Origin: an uncultured Erythrobacter sp.
GTDB taxonomy: Bacteria; Pseudomonadota; Alphaproteobacteria; Sphingomonadales; Sphingomonadaceae
Length of the DNA: 64,000 nucleotides
Assembly (NCBI GenBank): GCA_947495695.1
Contig: CANLZP010000001.1
Location: 393,069-457,068, forward strand
Direction: 5' to 3'
A program made the position numbers and the translations under genes. The notes beneath the pieces are model-generated. The model saw only the letters and a program-made list of their open reading frames with translations. It did no database searches and was not told the origin of the DNA. Position 1 is the stretch's first letter. Each line of letters opens with the position of its first letter. Shown one piece after another: positions 1-10,446 of the stretch.

Positions 1-1
1 T

Positions 2-307
2 CAGGCCGAACGGCAGGGCAGCGAACGCGCCGCCATTAATGCGCCGATCCAAGGCACCAGCGCCGATATTATCAAGCGCGCAATGGTGCGGATGGTCCCT
101 GCATTGGAGCAGGCTGGTCTGCACAATGTTCGCATGCTGTTGCAGGTGCATGACGAATTGGTTTTCGAACTGCCCGAAGGTGATGTGCCGGCGGCCTCGA
201 AGGTGATCGAGCAGATCATGGCCGAGGCAGCAATGCCAGCGGTTACGATCGATGTGCCCCTGGGCGTGGATATCGGCACAGGACCAAGCTGGGACGCAGC
301 GCACTGA
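2..307 (+). CDS. polA: DNA polymerase I, C-terminal end (partial)
   Basis: The window opens inside a reading frame whose last about 100 residues match the end of the polymerase domain of family A DNA polymerase I. Visible are the O-helix-distal segment NAPIQGTSADIIKRAM and the palm motif C, LLQVHDELVFELP, with the catalytic Asp of HDE. The frame is open to the left edge, so the gene is truncated by the window and its 5' part, including any exonuclease domains, is not seen. The enzyme replaces RNA primers and fills repair gaps. It is the first gene of the plus-strand run that continues into the sensor kinase 64 bases downstream, but the two need not share a transcript. Confidence 0.95.
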   Translation, partial: QAERQGSERAAINAPIQGTSADIIKRAMVRMVPALEQAGLHNVRMLLQVHDELVFELPEGDVPAASKVIEQIMAEAAMPAVTIDVPLGVDIGTGPSWDAAH

Positions 308-371
308 TCAGCCTGAGATTCTGGGCTTCAGAAAGCTTGAACGCCGGGCTGGCCGAGCCTAGGCAATTTTC

Positions 372-1673
372 ATGGTAATGTTGCAACGAACACCTGCATT
401 GCGCGTGCAGCCATCATCGCGATGGATGAACCTGGTGCTTTTGGCTTTGATCGCCAGCGCCATGATTGCAGGTGTCTGGATCACCTACCAAACAGTTCAG
501 GCAGAACGCACAGCAAGGGATGAAGCGCAGCAGAACAGCCTGATTTTGCGCGAATTGGGTGTGATTTCCAAACAGACTTTGCGAACTGAGACCGGGCAGC
601 GTGGCTATCTCATTACGCTGGATCGCCGATACCTGGATCCTTACCGTGATGGGCGCAAGAATGTGGTGCCAGCCTTGGAAAATCTGCGCCGCCTAATCAC
701 TTCCGATGGCTCGCCCCGGCAATTGGAGCTGGTCGACAGAATTGACGAGCATGCCTCGCGCAAACTGCTCGAGTTGGATGAAACGGTCGCCTTGTTGGAA
801 GCTGGTGAATTGCTCAACGCCCGTCGCCGTGTTCTGACAGACGATGGCCAGGAGGCGATGACCCAACTTCAAATTGCCGTCGAAGAGCTGGAAGAAATAG
901 AGCGCCAGCGCCTGGATCAGGCATTGGCTGCGGCCGAAACAGTGCAGGCGCGCACCATCCCTCTGCTGGGCGTGCTGATGTTCCTGGCGTTTGTCTTCGT
1001 GATATTCAGCGCGCGATTGGCGTCTCGGGCTGCGCAGGCAGAAACCGAGGCGGCGCAGGCCAATGTCATTGCAGAAGCACATGATCGAGCCGATTTGCTC
1101 GCGCGTGAGCTCAACCATCGGGTCAAGAACCTGTTTGCCGTTATCCTGGCGATTATTCAAATGAGCGGGCGCAATCAGCCCGACGCGAAACCCCTGATCG
1201 AGAGCATTTCCCAAAGGGTTCGGGCTTTGTTGACCGCGCATGAGGTGACCCAAGGCGCGCTGGAAGAACCGGTCGCCTTGCTGGGCGATCTGGTTAAGAC
1301 AACATTGTCACCCTACCAATCCGAAACCCACTCCGCGACCATTACCGGCGATCAAATTGTGCTACCGGCCAAGGCGGTCACGCCGTTAGGCCTCGTGCTG
1401 CACGAAATGACCACCAACACGGTGAAATATGGTGCTTGGGCCCAATCGGGCAGCTTGGATATCAGTTGGGCCGAAGTGGATGACCAGATCAGCATCAACT
1501 GGCGCGAGAGCGGCTGCCAAAATTCCACCGAGCCGCAAAAGGCAGGCTTTGGCAGCTTGTTGATGACCAGCGCAGCGCGCCAGCTAAGTGGCAAGATCGA
1601 CCGGCAAATCAATGCTGATGGCTGCCATATCGAAATCACATTCCCAAGGACGCTAACCACTTCCCATGGTTGA
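372..1673 (+). CDS. CHASE3-HWE family membrane sensor histidine kinase
   Basis: This 433-residue protein has a first membrane segment at about residues 20-39, a periplasmic CHASE3-like helical region at about 45-185 with the usual RTETGQRGYL signature, a second membrane segment at about 196-215, and a cytoplasmic kinase core. The H box reads ELNHRVKNL with the phosphoacceptor His at about 249. The N box contains HEMTTNTVKYGA, and WRE at about 377-379 is the tryptophan-x-glutamate signature of HWE kinases. HWE kinases of Alphaproteobacteria often feed the general stress response through PhyR-type regulators, but no response regulator or anti-sigma gene is adjacent, so the partner is unknown. 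An ATG six bases further in is an alternative start. Confidence 0.9.
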   Translation: MVMLQRTPALRVQPSSRWMNLVLLALIASAMIAGVWITYQTVQAERTARDEAQQNSLILRELGVISKQTLRTETGQRGYLITLDRRYLDPYRDGRKNVVPALENLRRLITSDGSPRQLELVDRIDEHASRKLLELDETVALLEAGELLNARRRVLTDDGQEAMTQLQIAVEELEEIERQRLDQALAAAETVQARTIPLLGVLMFLAFVFVIFSARLASRAAQAETEAAQANVIAEAHDRADLLARELNHRVKNLFAVILAIIQMSGRNQPDAKPLIESISQRVRALLTAHEVTQGALEEPVALLGDLVKTTLSPYQSETHSATITGDQIVLPAKAVTPLGLVLHEMTTNTVKYGAWAQSGSLDISWAEVDDQISINWRESGCQNSTEPQKAGFGSLLMTSAARQLSGKIDRQINADGCHIEITFPRTLTTSHG

Positions 1674-1705
1674 ATCTCTAGCGGGCAAACCCTAGAAGCC
1701 GCGCT

Positions 1706-2785
1706 ATGTTGGATCGATACAACCCTGCCAATTGGCAGATCCTGTGGGACGAAGTCTTCAACGCAGCTGTTGCTGTCATAGTGGCCATCGTCATCGCTTA
1801 TGCGCTGTATAGGGTCATATTTGCAGTAATCACGCGGCTGACACGCGGGTCCGAAACCAAAATTGACGAGCTGGTTGTGGACCGCGTCCGGGCTCCGGCG
1901 AAATGGTCCTTCATCGTCTTGGGCGTGACTTTCGTGGCCCAATATGATCCGCAATTGCAGGCGATCTGGGAGCCCTTGGCGCGCTTTCTAAGACCGGCGC
2001 TGTTGGGCTGGATTGCCTACACCTTGGTCAAGGCATTCACTGTGGCGATGGAATTCAGAATGGAGGTTTCCTCTGACCCCATCGCTGTGCGCAGCAGGCG
2101 CACCCGTTTGGCAGTTTTGTCGCGCGCGGCCACCTTTGCGATCGTGTTTATCACTGTCGGTTTGATGCTGCTGGGTATCCCCGCCGTGCGCGACATCGGG
2201 ACAACTTTGCTGGCCTCTGCTGGTCTTGCTGCACTGGCTGTGGGCGCCGCGGCTCAGCCGGCGCTCAAATCGCTGATTGCGGGCCTGCAGGTGGCATTGA
2301 CCGAACCATTCCGGCTGGGCGATTTGGTCAAGGTTGATGGTGAAGTGGGCCGGGTTGAAGAAATTAGGATGAGCTTTGTCACCGTGCGCACATGGGACGA
2401 GAGGGTGCTCGTCGTGCCCACCAGCCAGTTCTTGGACGCGAGCTTTGAAAACTGGTCGCGGGTGAACGAGAAATTGTCAGGGCCGGTATTCCTGCATCTT
2501 GACCCAGCAACACCAATCCAACCGATCCGGGAAGAATTTGAACGCTATGTATCGCAGCATGATCTGTTTGATGGCCGCAACATGGCGCTGCTGATGACAG
2601 AGGCTTACCCGGAAAGCATCGAATTGCGCCTATCCGTCAGCGCGCAATCGATCGGCGATCTGTGGGCATTGCGCTGCGCGGTGCGCGAACACATGCTCGA
2701 ATGGCTGCGGGACAATTTGCCCGAATCGCTGATCCGGCACCGGCTGGAAGTGCCCAACGGCCATCCAAAAGCTGGCGAACCCTAG
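1706..2785 (+). CDS. Small-conductance mechanosensitive channel, MscS family (first of three)
   Basis: The 359-residue product has several predicted membrane segments (about residues 20-45, 65-85, 90-115 and 135-160). They are followed by the conserved MscS pore and beta-domain region, with an Ala/Gly-rich pore helix, LLASAGLAALAVGAAAQPALKS, trimmed here to its key pattern of small residues, and then FRLGDLVKVDGEVGRVEEI. MscS channels open on membrane tension and release solutes on osmotic downshock. The gene follows the kinase by 32 bases on the same strand and converges on the CDC48 gene. Two more MscS-type genes lie at 16944-18365 and 22368-23588. They are paralogues with different extra domains, not copies. 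Confidence 0.9.
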   Translation: MLDRYNPANWQILWDEVFNAAVAVIVAIVIAYALYRVIFAVITRLTRGSETKIDELVVDRVRAPAKWSFIVLGVTFVAQYDPQLQAIWEPLARFLRPALLGWIAYTLVKAFTVAMEFRMEVSSDPIAVRSRRTRLAVLSRAATFAIVFITVGLMLLGIPAVRDIGTTLLASAGLAALAVGAAAQPALKSLIAGLQVALTEPFRLGDLVKVDGEVGRVEEIRMSFVTVRTWDERVLVVPTSQFLDASFENWSRVNEKLSGPVFLHLDPATPIQPIREEFERYVSQHDLFDGRNMALLMTEAYPESIELRLSVSAQSIGDLWALRCAVREHMLEWLRDNLPESLIRHRLEVPNGHPKAGEP

Positions 2786-2830
2786 GGCTCCATAACTGAC
2801 AGGACCTAATTGGGTCCGGCGCTTTTCCGA

Positions 2831-5152
2831 TCAATCGTGCTTTTTCGCCTTGGTCGGTTCCAACATACCTTCATGGACAAAACCAATAGGACGCACTTCG
2901 AGAGCGCGTTTCTTCAGCTCGCCGCTCATCTTGCGATATTCGGCTTCCATTTTTGATGTGACCGTGGCGCGCGAATCCTTCAGCGCTTCGTCGAAATCGA
3001 CGCCCTCCACTTCGGAAACCTCGCCGCCAACACGGCGCAAGGCATTCAGCCCGGCCCGACGCACAACATCTTCCAAATCAGCGCCCGTAAATCGCTCGGT
3101 TTGCTTGGCTATGGCTGCCAGATCGACATCCTTGGCCATGGGCATATTCTTGGTGTGGATCGACAGAATATGCGCGCGACCCTTTTGATCGGGCGTGCCA
3201 ACATAAACCAGTTCATCAAAGCGGCCGGGACGCAGCAATGCCGGGTCGATCAGAGTGGGCCGGTTGGTGGCCCCGATGACCACCACCGATTGCATGTCTT
3301 CCAAGCCATCCATCTCAGCCAGAATGGTGTTGACCACACGGCCAGTGACTTGCGGTTCGCCCTGGCCCGATCCGCGGGCTGGCACCAGACTGTCAATCTC
3401 GTCAATAAACACGACGCAAGGAGCTACCGCGCGCGCGCGAGCAAACATCTTGGCGATTTGCTGTTCGCTTTCGCCATACCATTTGCTCAACAAATCCGAG
3501 CTCTTCATCGAGATGAAATTGGCTGATGCCTCTTTGGCAACAGCCTTGGCCAACAAGGTTTTACCTGTCCCGGGAGGGCCATACAGCAAGAAGCCTTTGG
3601 CCGGCCGGATCCCCAGTCGTTCGAACGCATGAGGATTTTTCAACGGCAGTTCGATGCCTTCCTTCAGCTTGTCGATGGCATCGGCCACCCCGCCAATGTC
3701 GCTCCATTGGACGGTCGGCACTTGCACCATCACTTCGCGCATGGCCGAGGGTTGGATGCGTTTCAGCGCCGACATGAAATCTTCGCGCGTGACGCACAAC
3801 TCCTCCAGCACTTCGGGCGGAATGGTGCGTTCATCCAGATCGATCTTGGGCATCAATCCACGCACAGCATCAATCGCAGCTTCGCGCGCCAAAGCGGCGA
3901 TATCGGCCCCGACAAAGCCATGCGTGATCCGCGCCAGCTCGTTCACATCCACCTTGTCACCCAGCGGCATGCCCCGGGTATGGATGGCAAGGATTTCGCG
4001 GCGGCCGCGTTCATCGGGCACACCAATCACAATCTCGCGATCGAACCTGCCGGGACGCCGCAACGCCTCGTCTATCGCATCGGGGCGGTTTGTGGCGGCA
4101 ATCACCACCAGATTGGACCGAGCCTCCAGCCCGTCCATCAATGTCAGCAGCTGCGCGACCAATCGCTTTTCCGCTTCGCCCGGCACGCGGTCCCGTTTGG
4201 GCGCGATGGAATCAATCTCATCTATGAAGATGATGGCAGGCGCAGATTTGCCGGCCTGTTCAAACACTTCGCGGAGCGCCTTTTCGCTATCGCCATAGCC
4301 AGACCCCATAATTTCAGGGCCGTTGATGGTGAAAAAGGTCGCATCGCTTTCATTGGCGACAGCTTGCGCAAGCCGGGTCTTGCCCGTGCCGGGAGGGCCA
4401 TGCAGCAGCACACCCTTGGGTGGGTCCACACCCAGACGGGTGAACAATTCGGGATAGCGCAGCGGCAATTCCACCATCTCGCGCAATTGCTGGATCGTGT
4501 CCGCCATGCCGCCAACGTCGTCATAATTGACCACCGCGCGGGCATCGCGCGGCTCTTCAAATTCGGGCCGAAGTTCAACCTCGGTATTTTCGTCAATATG
4601 GACGATGCCCTTTGGCGTTGTCGCCACCACAGACAATCGGATTTGGGTCAGTGCATAGGCTGGATTGGCCAGCATGCGGCGAACATCATTGGGCATGTTC
4701 TGAACGGGCTGCTGGCCGGTTGTGGCGACCAGGTCGCCCGTCACCAGAGGTTTGCGGAAGAAATTGCGCTTCAGTGCTTGGGATGGGCCCTGCAAGCGCA
4801 TCTCGCGTTGAGCAGGGGCGAACACCACCCGAGTGGCCGGACGCGATTGCGCGGTGGAAATGCGCACATGCTCGCCCGATCCCACTTCGGCATTGCCGCG
4901 TTGCAGACCATCCAACCGGACCAAGTCCAGCGCCTCATCTTCCTCATAAGACGCCATCGCAATCGCGGCGGTCGTGCGTTTACCAGTCAGTTCGACCACA
5001 TCGCCTTCGGTTATGCCGAGCGCTTGGAATGCAGAACGCGGCATTCGGGCAATGCCCTGGCCCGATTCTTCTTGCCGAGCGGCAGCAACTTGCAGCCTTA
5101 CCGAATTGCTATCGTCTTCGGTTTTTTCGGGTGCTGCGTCAGCATCGGCCAT
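2831..5152 (-). CDS. CDC48/VAT-type double AAA+ ATPase
   Basis: This 773-residue protein has an N-terminal double-psi-barrel/CDC48 N domain (about 15-195) and two tandem AAA modules. The first has Walker A GPPGTGKT at about 252-259 and Walker B IIFIDE near 307-312. The second has Walker A GPPGTGKT at about 525-532 and Walker B VVFIDE near 580-585. The C terminus is charged. In archaea and eukaryotes CDC48/VAT/p97 unfolds substrates for degradation; bacterial homologues occur in scattered lineages and their substrates are poorly known. The start at 5152 is backed by GGAGAG eight bases upstream. The gene stands alone, facing away from the small gene at 5450-5554 and converging with MscS. Confidence 0.93.
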   Translation of the reverse strand: MADADAAPEKTEDDSNSVRLQVAAARQEESGQGIARMPRSAFQALGITEGDVVELTGKRTTAAIAMASYEEDEALDLVRLDGLQRGNAEVGSGEHVRISTAQSRPATRVVFAPAQREMRLQGPSQALKRNFFRKPLVTGDLVATTGQQPVQNMPNDVRRMLANPAYALTQIRLSVVATTPKGIVHIDENTEVELRPEFEEPRDARAVVNYDDVGGMADTIQQLREMVELPLRYPELFTRLGVDPPKGVLLHGPPGTGKTRLAQAVANESDATFFTINGPEIMGSGYGDSEKALREVFEQAGKSAPAIIFIDEIDSIAPKRDRVPGEAEKRLVAQLLTLMDGLEARSNLVVIAATNRPDAIDEALRRPGRFDREIVIGVPDERGRREILAIHTRGMPLGDKVDVNELARITHGFVGADIAALAREAAIDAVRGLMPKIDLDERTIPPEVLEELCVTREDFMSALKRIQPSAMREVMVQVPTVQWSDIGGVADAIDKLKEGIELPLKNPHAFERLGIRPAKGFLLYGPPGTGKTLLAKAVAKEASANFISMKSSDLLSKWYGESEQQIAKMFARARAVAPCVVFIDEIDSLVPARGSGQGEPQVTGRVVNTILAEMDGLEDMQSVVVIGATNRPTLIDPALLRPGRFDELVYVGTPDQKGRAHILSIHTKNMPMAKDVDLAAIAKQTERFTGADLEDVVRRAGLNALRRVGGEVSEVEGVDFDEALKDSRATVTSKMEAEYRKMSGELKKRALEVRPIGFVHEGMLEPTKAKKHD

Positions 5153-5397
5153 CGGGGAAACTCTCCATCACATCGAATCAGTGCACGTTCCTGAGCCAGG
5201 AACAGTCCCTAGCTAGGAACCCTGCAAGCTGGTTGCAAATGCGCGGCCTGCCAATATGCATCTGAATCCACTTACAAATGGGGTTCGATGGGCAAGGTAG
5301 AATGCCCAAGCCCCACGGCAGAATTGTGCAAGGCGGACCAAATCAGGCGCATGTCGAGGCCCGAAAGGTGGATTGGTGCAGGCTGGATTTTGGGCAA

Positions 5398-5428
5398 GAA
5401 AAAGGCCCGACCATTGCTGGCCGAGCCT
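5398..5428 (-). terminator. Intrinsic terminator of the small gene at 5450-5554
   Basis: Read on the minus strand, an 11-base-pair stem (AGGCTCGGCCA against TGGTCGGGCCT, with two G-U pairs) closes a four-base loop and runs straight into a T tract. On the plus strand the same stem has two C-A mismatches and no T tract, so the element is oriented for minus-strand transcription. It lies 21 bases past the stop codon of the 34-codon ORF, which supports that ORF as a real transcribed unit. The stretch from 5153 to 5397 beyond it shows no gene. Confidence 0.75.
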
Positions 5429-5449
5429 GAAAGTTTTGGGAGAGGATGC

Positions 5450-5554
5450 CTAAAAGGCTCGTCCCATATGCGGGGCCGCCGCGTATTGTGCAAGTGCGAA
5501 AAGAGCACCTAATGTTGCAAAAAACGCAATAGATGGTTTTGAGCCATAAGGCAC
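5450..5554 (-). CDS. Small single-pass membrane protein, 34 residues (unrecognised)
   Basis: A GTG start preceded by a strong ribosome site (AAGGAAGG, seven bases away) opens a 34-codon frame ending in TAG, followed 21 bases later by a minus-strand intrinsic terminator. The product begins VPYGSKPSIAFFATLG, continues with a hydrophobic stretch to about residue 25 (LFALAQYAA) and ends in a short polar tail, PHMGRAF. It therefore looks like a single membrane helix with a short cytoplasmic head. I do not recognise a family and assign no function. The longer in-frame ORF upstream has no ribosome site. The combination of ribosome site, membrane helix and terminator is the whole case for a real gene. 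Confidence 0.55.
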   Translation of the reverse strand: MPYGSKPSIAFFATLGALFALAQYAAAPHMGRAF

Positions 5555-5750
5555 TGTATTGCCTTCCTTATATTGCCTGCCTTTGCATCTTCCGACCCTT
5601 CGCATATGCAGCAATGCGAGGTGATTTTGGAGCTCGGACTTAGCTCTGAAATGGCTTGGCAAGATTTTTCGCCTCCCGCCCAAGATCGGGGTGACAGCAT
5701 TCAACCAAAGCTCTATTTGCACCCATTCAACTTTTGCCAATGGAAACCCA

Positions 5751-6458
5751 ATGACGAAACTCTATCCTGACGCCCAATCTGCCCTCGATGGCTTGCTGAA
5801 AGATGATCTGGTGATCGCCGCTGGCGGGTTCGGCCTCTGCGGTATTCCAGAAAAATTGCTCGACGCCATTCGTGACAGCGGGGTGAAAGGCCTGACCTTC
5901 GCTTCCAACAACGCAGGAATCGACAATGAAGGGATTGGCAAACTGCTGCGCACCAAGCAGGTCAAGAAGATGATCAGCTCTTACGTTGGCGAGAACAAGG
6001 AGTTTGAGCGCCAGTTTTTGTCGGGCGAGTTGGAAGTGGAATTTTGCCCTCAAGGAACTCTGGCCGAACGGATGCGCGCCGGCGGTGCAGGCATTCCCGG
6101 TTTTTACACCAAGACAGGCGTCGGAACGCAGGTGGCCGAGGGTAAAGAGGTCAAGAATTTCGGCGGCGAGGACTATATTTTGGAACACGGCATCTTCGCC
6201 GATTTGTCGATCGTCAAAGCATGGAAAGCTGACGAGACTGGCAATTTGATGTTCCGCAAGACCGCACGCAATTTCAACCAGCCCGCCGCCACGTGCGGCA
6301 AGGTGTGCCTGGTGGAGGTGGAGGAAATTGTGCCTGCCGGATCGCTCGATCCTGATGCCATTCACCTGCCCGGCGTATTTGTGAACCGCATGATTGTGGG
6401 CGCGCCCTATGACAAGAAGATCGAATTTAGGACCACCCGCGAAAGAGAAGCCGTGTAA
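5751..6458 (+). CDS. scoA: 3-oxoacid CoA-transferase subunit A
   Basis: This 235-residue protein is the alpha subunit of succinyl-CoA:3-ketoacid CoA-transferase, which activates acetoacetate (and similar 3-oxoacids) with CoA from succinyl-CoA. The glycine loop AAGGFGLCGIPE near residue 25 is characteristic, and further family blocks are SSYVGENKEFERQFLSGELE and NFGGEDYILE. The start at 5751 gives the normal family N terminus (MTKLYPDAQSALDGLL); the frame extends upstream to 5691 without family similarity. The stop overlaps the next start as TAATG, so translation is coupled to the lipoprotein gene that separates it from subunit B. It works with scoB at 7324. Confidence 0.95.
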   Translation: MTKLYPDAQSALDGLLKDDLVIAAGGFGLCGIPEKLLDAIRDSGVKGLTFASNNAGIDNEGIGKLLRTKQVKKMISSYVGENKEFERQFLSGELEVEFCPQGTLAERMRAGGAGIPGFYTKTGVGTQVAEGKEVKNFGGEDYILEHGIFADLSIVKAWKADETGNLMFRKTARNFNQPAATCGKVCLVEVEEIVPAGSLDPDAIHLPGVFVNRMIVGAPYDKKIEFRTTREREAV

Positions 6459-7315
6459 TGCGTATCGCGTCGCCGCGCCAATACGGTCAATCTGTGATGC
6501 GCGGCTCCATCCTGATCGGAGCGGCACTGATGCTGCAAGGCTGCCTGGTCGCAGCCATCCCGATGGTGGCTGGCGGCGCAATGGCCTCACGCGATGTGAT
6601 TAACGAGAGCCGCGACGATCGCGCCTCGACGTCTTCTCCTGCTGAAACTGCTGCCGCACCTACTCCAACCGCTCTTACTTCAGCCTCGGACGCCGATCTT
6701 GCGGCAGTCTCTGAAACTGCCGTCGAGCCCACCAACAGCCAAAGCGCTGCTGCGGCGTCGGCTTATACCGATTTTGCATCCTATGCTCTGACCCAGGCCA
6801 TGCTTGCTGACGGCAGTGCCCAATCCGCAATACTGGAAAATCCCGGAGCACTGGATGGTGCGCGCGCGGCTTGTGTAGGCGTGCCTGCTGCTGTGCTGAT
6901 AGACCTTGACCCGGCGGGCAAGATGCTTGCACTGGAAGGTGCGATGCAATCTGATCCGGCGTTTGCGTCGCAACTGGAATTGTTGCGCCGTCAGGATGTG
7001 ACAATCGGCTGGATCTCCCAACGCTTGGTCATCGATGCCGAGCGGGTCCGCGCACAACTGGCCAATGCTGGCCTCGATCCACTGGGCGAAGATGTGTTGC
7101 TGCTGCTCAATTCGTTCGACCAGAACAAGCAGCAGCGCCGCCGTGCATTTGGCCAGAGCCATTGTCTGGTGGCAATCGCGGGCGATACGATGACGGATTT
7201 CGACGAGCTGTTCGATTATCTGAAGAATCCCGATTCTGCCCTACGCCTCAACTCCCTTCGCAACGTAGGCTGGTTTATCACGCCCCTGCCGCTCATGCCG
7301 TTAAACAAAGAATAG
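6458..7315 (+). CDS. Lipoprotein with HAD acid phosphatase-like motifs, between scoA and scoB
   Basis: The 285-residue product starts at an ATG overlapping the scoA stop, with GAGAAG seven bases upstream. A signal peptide ends in a lipobox (LMLQGC, Cys near residue 29), so a mature lipoprotein is expected. A Ser/Thr/Ala/Pro-rich linker to about residue 95 follows. The C-terminal part shows a plausible HAD series: DLDPAG (motif I), ISQR (motif II), a Lys in NKQQRRR (motif III) and [14 protein letters not shown] (motif IV). This order resembles the class B/C acid phosphatases such as lipoprotein e(P4). The similarity is by motif only and catalysis is an inference. The position inside a CoA-transferase operon is odd. 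An alternative start is 6497. Confidence 0.65.
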   Translation: MRIASPRQYGQSVMRGSILIGAALMLQGCLVAAIPMVAGGAMASRDVINESRDDRASTSSPAETAAAPTPTALTSASDADLAAVSETAVEPTNSQSAAAASAYTDFASYALTQAMLADGSAQSAILENPGALDGARAACVGVPAAVLIDLDPAGKMLALEGAMQSDPAFASQLELLRRQDVTIGWISQRLVIDAERVRAQLANAGLDPLGEDVLLLLNSFDQNKQQRRRAFGQSHCLVAIAGDTMTDFDELFDYLKNPDSALRLNSLRNVGWFITPLPLMPLNKE

Positions 7316-7323
7316 GACCGATC

Positions 7324-7989
7324 ATGTCGGAAGAACAAACAGGTTGGAACCGCGATCAAATGGCTGCGCGCGCTGCCAAGGAATTGCAGGACGGATATTA
7401 CGTCAATCTGGGTATCGGCATCCCGACGCTGGTCGCCAACCACATTCCTGATGGAATGCAAGTGACGCTGCAAAGCGAAAACGGCATGCTGGGCATTGGC
7501 CCCTTCCCCTATGATGACGAGGTTGATCCAGACCTGATCAACGCCGGCAAGCAAACCATCAGCGAGCTGCCTCACAGCGCCTATTTTGACAGCGCAACCA
7601 GCTTTGCAATGATCCGCGGCGGCCATATCGATCTGACCGTTCTGGGGGCGATGGAAGTGGCCGAAAATGGCGACATCGCCAATTGGATGATCCCGGGCAA
7701 GATGATCAAGGGCATGGGCGGCGCGATGGATTTGGTCGCGGGCGTCAAGAAAATCATTGTGGTGATGGATCATACCAGCAAAGCGGGTGACGCCAAATTC
7801 ATCCCCGAATGCACTCTGCCTTTAACCGGCACCAATGTGGTCGATATGATCATCACCAATCTGGGCGTGTTCCATCGGGCCGACCATAGCAGCCCTTTTC
7901 GTTTGATTGAGCTGGCATCGGGTGTCACCGTAGACGAGATCGCTGCGAAAACGACAGCCCGTTATGAAGTGGCACTGGAAAGCGTCTGA
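7324..7989 (+). CDS. scoB: 3-oxoacid CoA-transferase subunit B
   Basis: The 221-residue beta subunit carries the catalytic glutamate in SENG (residues about 50-53), which forms the glutamyl-CoA intermediate, within [14 protein letters not shown]. Other family blocks are [18 protein letters not shown] and [20 protein letters not shown]. The start at 7324 is preceded by AGGA at a normal distance and matches family length; the upstream extension of the frame is shadow sequence over the lipoprotein gene. With scoA it forms the heteromeric transferase of ketone-body use. The CaiB-type gene follows nine bases later, which suggests one operon for acyl-CoA exchange. Confidence 0.95.
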   Translation: MSEEQTGWNRDQMAARAAKELQDGYYVNLGIGIPTLVANHIPDGMQVTLQSENGMLGIGPFPYDDEVDPDLINAGKQTISELPHSAYFDSATSFAMIRGGHIDLTVLGAMEVAENGDIANWMIPGKMIKGMGGAMDLVAGVKKIIVVMDHTSKAGDAKFIPECTLPLTGTNVVDMIITNLGVFHRADHSSPFRLIELASGVTVDEIAAKTTARYEVALESV

Positions 7990-7997
7990 AACCTTCC

Positions 7998-9145
7998 ATG
8001 TGGCTTGATCATCCTCGCAATCCCAAAGCTCCGCTGGCCGGGGTTAAAGTGCTGGAACTGGCCCGCGTTTTGGCGGGGCCATGGGCGGGCCAATTATTGG
8101 CCGATTTGGGCGCGGATGTGATCAAGGTTGAAAGCCTGGAGGGCGATGGCACCCGCGCTTGGGGTCCGCCCTGGGTCGAGCGAGAAGACGCCTCAGGCAA
8201 GGTCCGAAGAGAGGCCGCCTATTACCACGCTTGCAACCGCGGCAAACGCAGCATCACCGCTGATTTCCAATCAGACAAGGACAGAGCAAAGGTGCGCGCG
8301 CTGGCCGATGGCGCCGACGTGGTGATCGAGAACTTCCTGCCCGGCAAATTGGCCAAATTTGGCTTGGACTACCCTAACCTGGTAGCCAGCAATCCGGGTC
8401 TAATCTATTGTTCCATCACTGGATTTGGTCAAGATGGACCGCGCCGCGATGAAGCCGGTTATGATTTTGTCATTCAGGCAATGAGCGGGTTCATGTCGCT
8501 CAATGGCGATCCCGCCGGCGACCCGACCAAATTCGGCGTGTCGATCTCTGATCTGTCCTGTGGCCTTTATGCCGCCAATGCCATTCAAGCGGCCCTGCTG
8601 ATGCGATACCGCACGGGCCAAGGCCAGCATATCGACACCAGCCTGCTCGATTGCTCGGTGGCGTTGCTGGCCAATCAGGCGACCAGCTTTTTCGCAACCG
8701 GACAAAACCCGCCCCGAATGGGCAATTCGCATGCTCAGGTCAGCGCCTATGGCGTATTTCCGACCAAGGACGGTCCTGTGGTGTTGGCCCCAGCCAATGA
8801 CAATCTGTTCCGCAAGCTGCTGGCCATGTTGGATCGCAATGATTTGCTGCAGGACGAGCGCTTTGCCACCAATGAAGCGCGGGTGGCCAATCGCGGCGTG
8901 GTCGATGCGATGATCGCCGATGAAACTGGATCATGGAGCCGCGAGGACTTGCTGGCGCAATGCGCCAAATCTGGCGTTCCAGCCGGACCAATCAACACAC
9001 TGGATCAGGTGTTCGAAGACCCCCAGGTGATTGCCCGCGGCATGAAGACCCAGCTGGACGGCCAACCCAGTGTCCGCAGCCCGTTCAACTTTTCCGACGC
9101 CGAGCTGGCACTGGATCGCCCTTCGCCCCTGTTGGGTGAGGATGA

Positions 9146-9149
<4 letters not shown>
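7998..9149 (+). CDS. CaiB/BaiF-type (class III) CoA-transferase
   Basis: This 383-residue protein has the class III CoA-transferase N terminus ([20 protein letters not shown], then [13 protein letters not shown]), the segment [11 protein letters not shown] and the catalytic Asp region [11 protein letters not shown] at about residues 154-164. Class III enzymes move CoA between acyl-CoA and a carboxylic acid without a covalent glutamyl intermediate. The substrate cannot be told from sequence. Operon context with scoA and scoB suggests short- or branched-chain acyl-CoA metabolism. The last codon overlaps the convergent metK gene by four bases, so there is no room for a dedicated terminator between them. 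Confidence 0.9.
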
Positions 9150-10387
<1,238 letters not shown>

Positions 10388-10415
10388 GGTGCCTCTAAAT
10401 CATCGAGATGGGGAT

Positions 10416-10431
10416 ATAAGGAGTTCTTTAT
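10416..10431 (-). promoter_or_regulatory. Imperfect palindrome upstream of metK, candidate operator
   Basis: On the minus strand the sequence ATAAAGAACTCCTTAT sits between lnt and metK, 29 bases before the metK start. It is an imperfect inverted repeat and matches 13 of 16 positions of ATAAAGATATCTTTAT, a palindrome I recall being described upstream of methionine and SAM-cycle genes in Alphaproteobacteria. The recall of that consensus is from memory, so treat the identity of the regulator as inference. No known SAM riboswitch fold could be made out in this 59-base gap. Confidence 0.35.
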
Positions 10432-10446
10432 GTCTTCAAATTCCGC

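Noticed and set aside
3629..5194. A 521-codon plus-strand frame opposite the CDC48 gene
   Set aside because: It is exactly antisense to a strongly supported AAA ATPase, is rich in His/Gln/Arg without any family motif, and is a by-product of GC-biased codon use on the other strand.
5272..5512. Two overlapping frames of 74-78 codons on opposite strands beyond the CDC48 gene
   Set aside because: They cross the terminator at 5398-5428, lack ribosome sites and have no family-like pattern.
10388..10446. SAM riboswitch before metK
   Set aside because: The gap is 59 bases and shows none of the conserved SAM-II, SAM-V or SAM/SAH core sequences; a protein operator is the better candidate.
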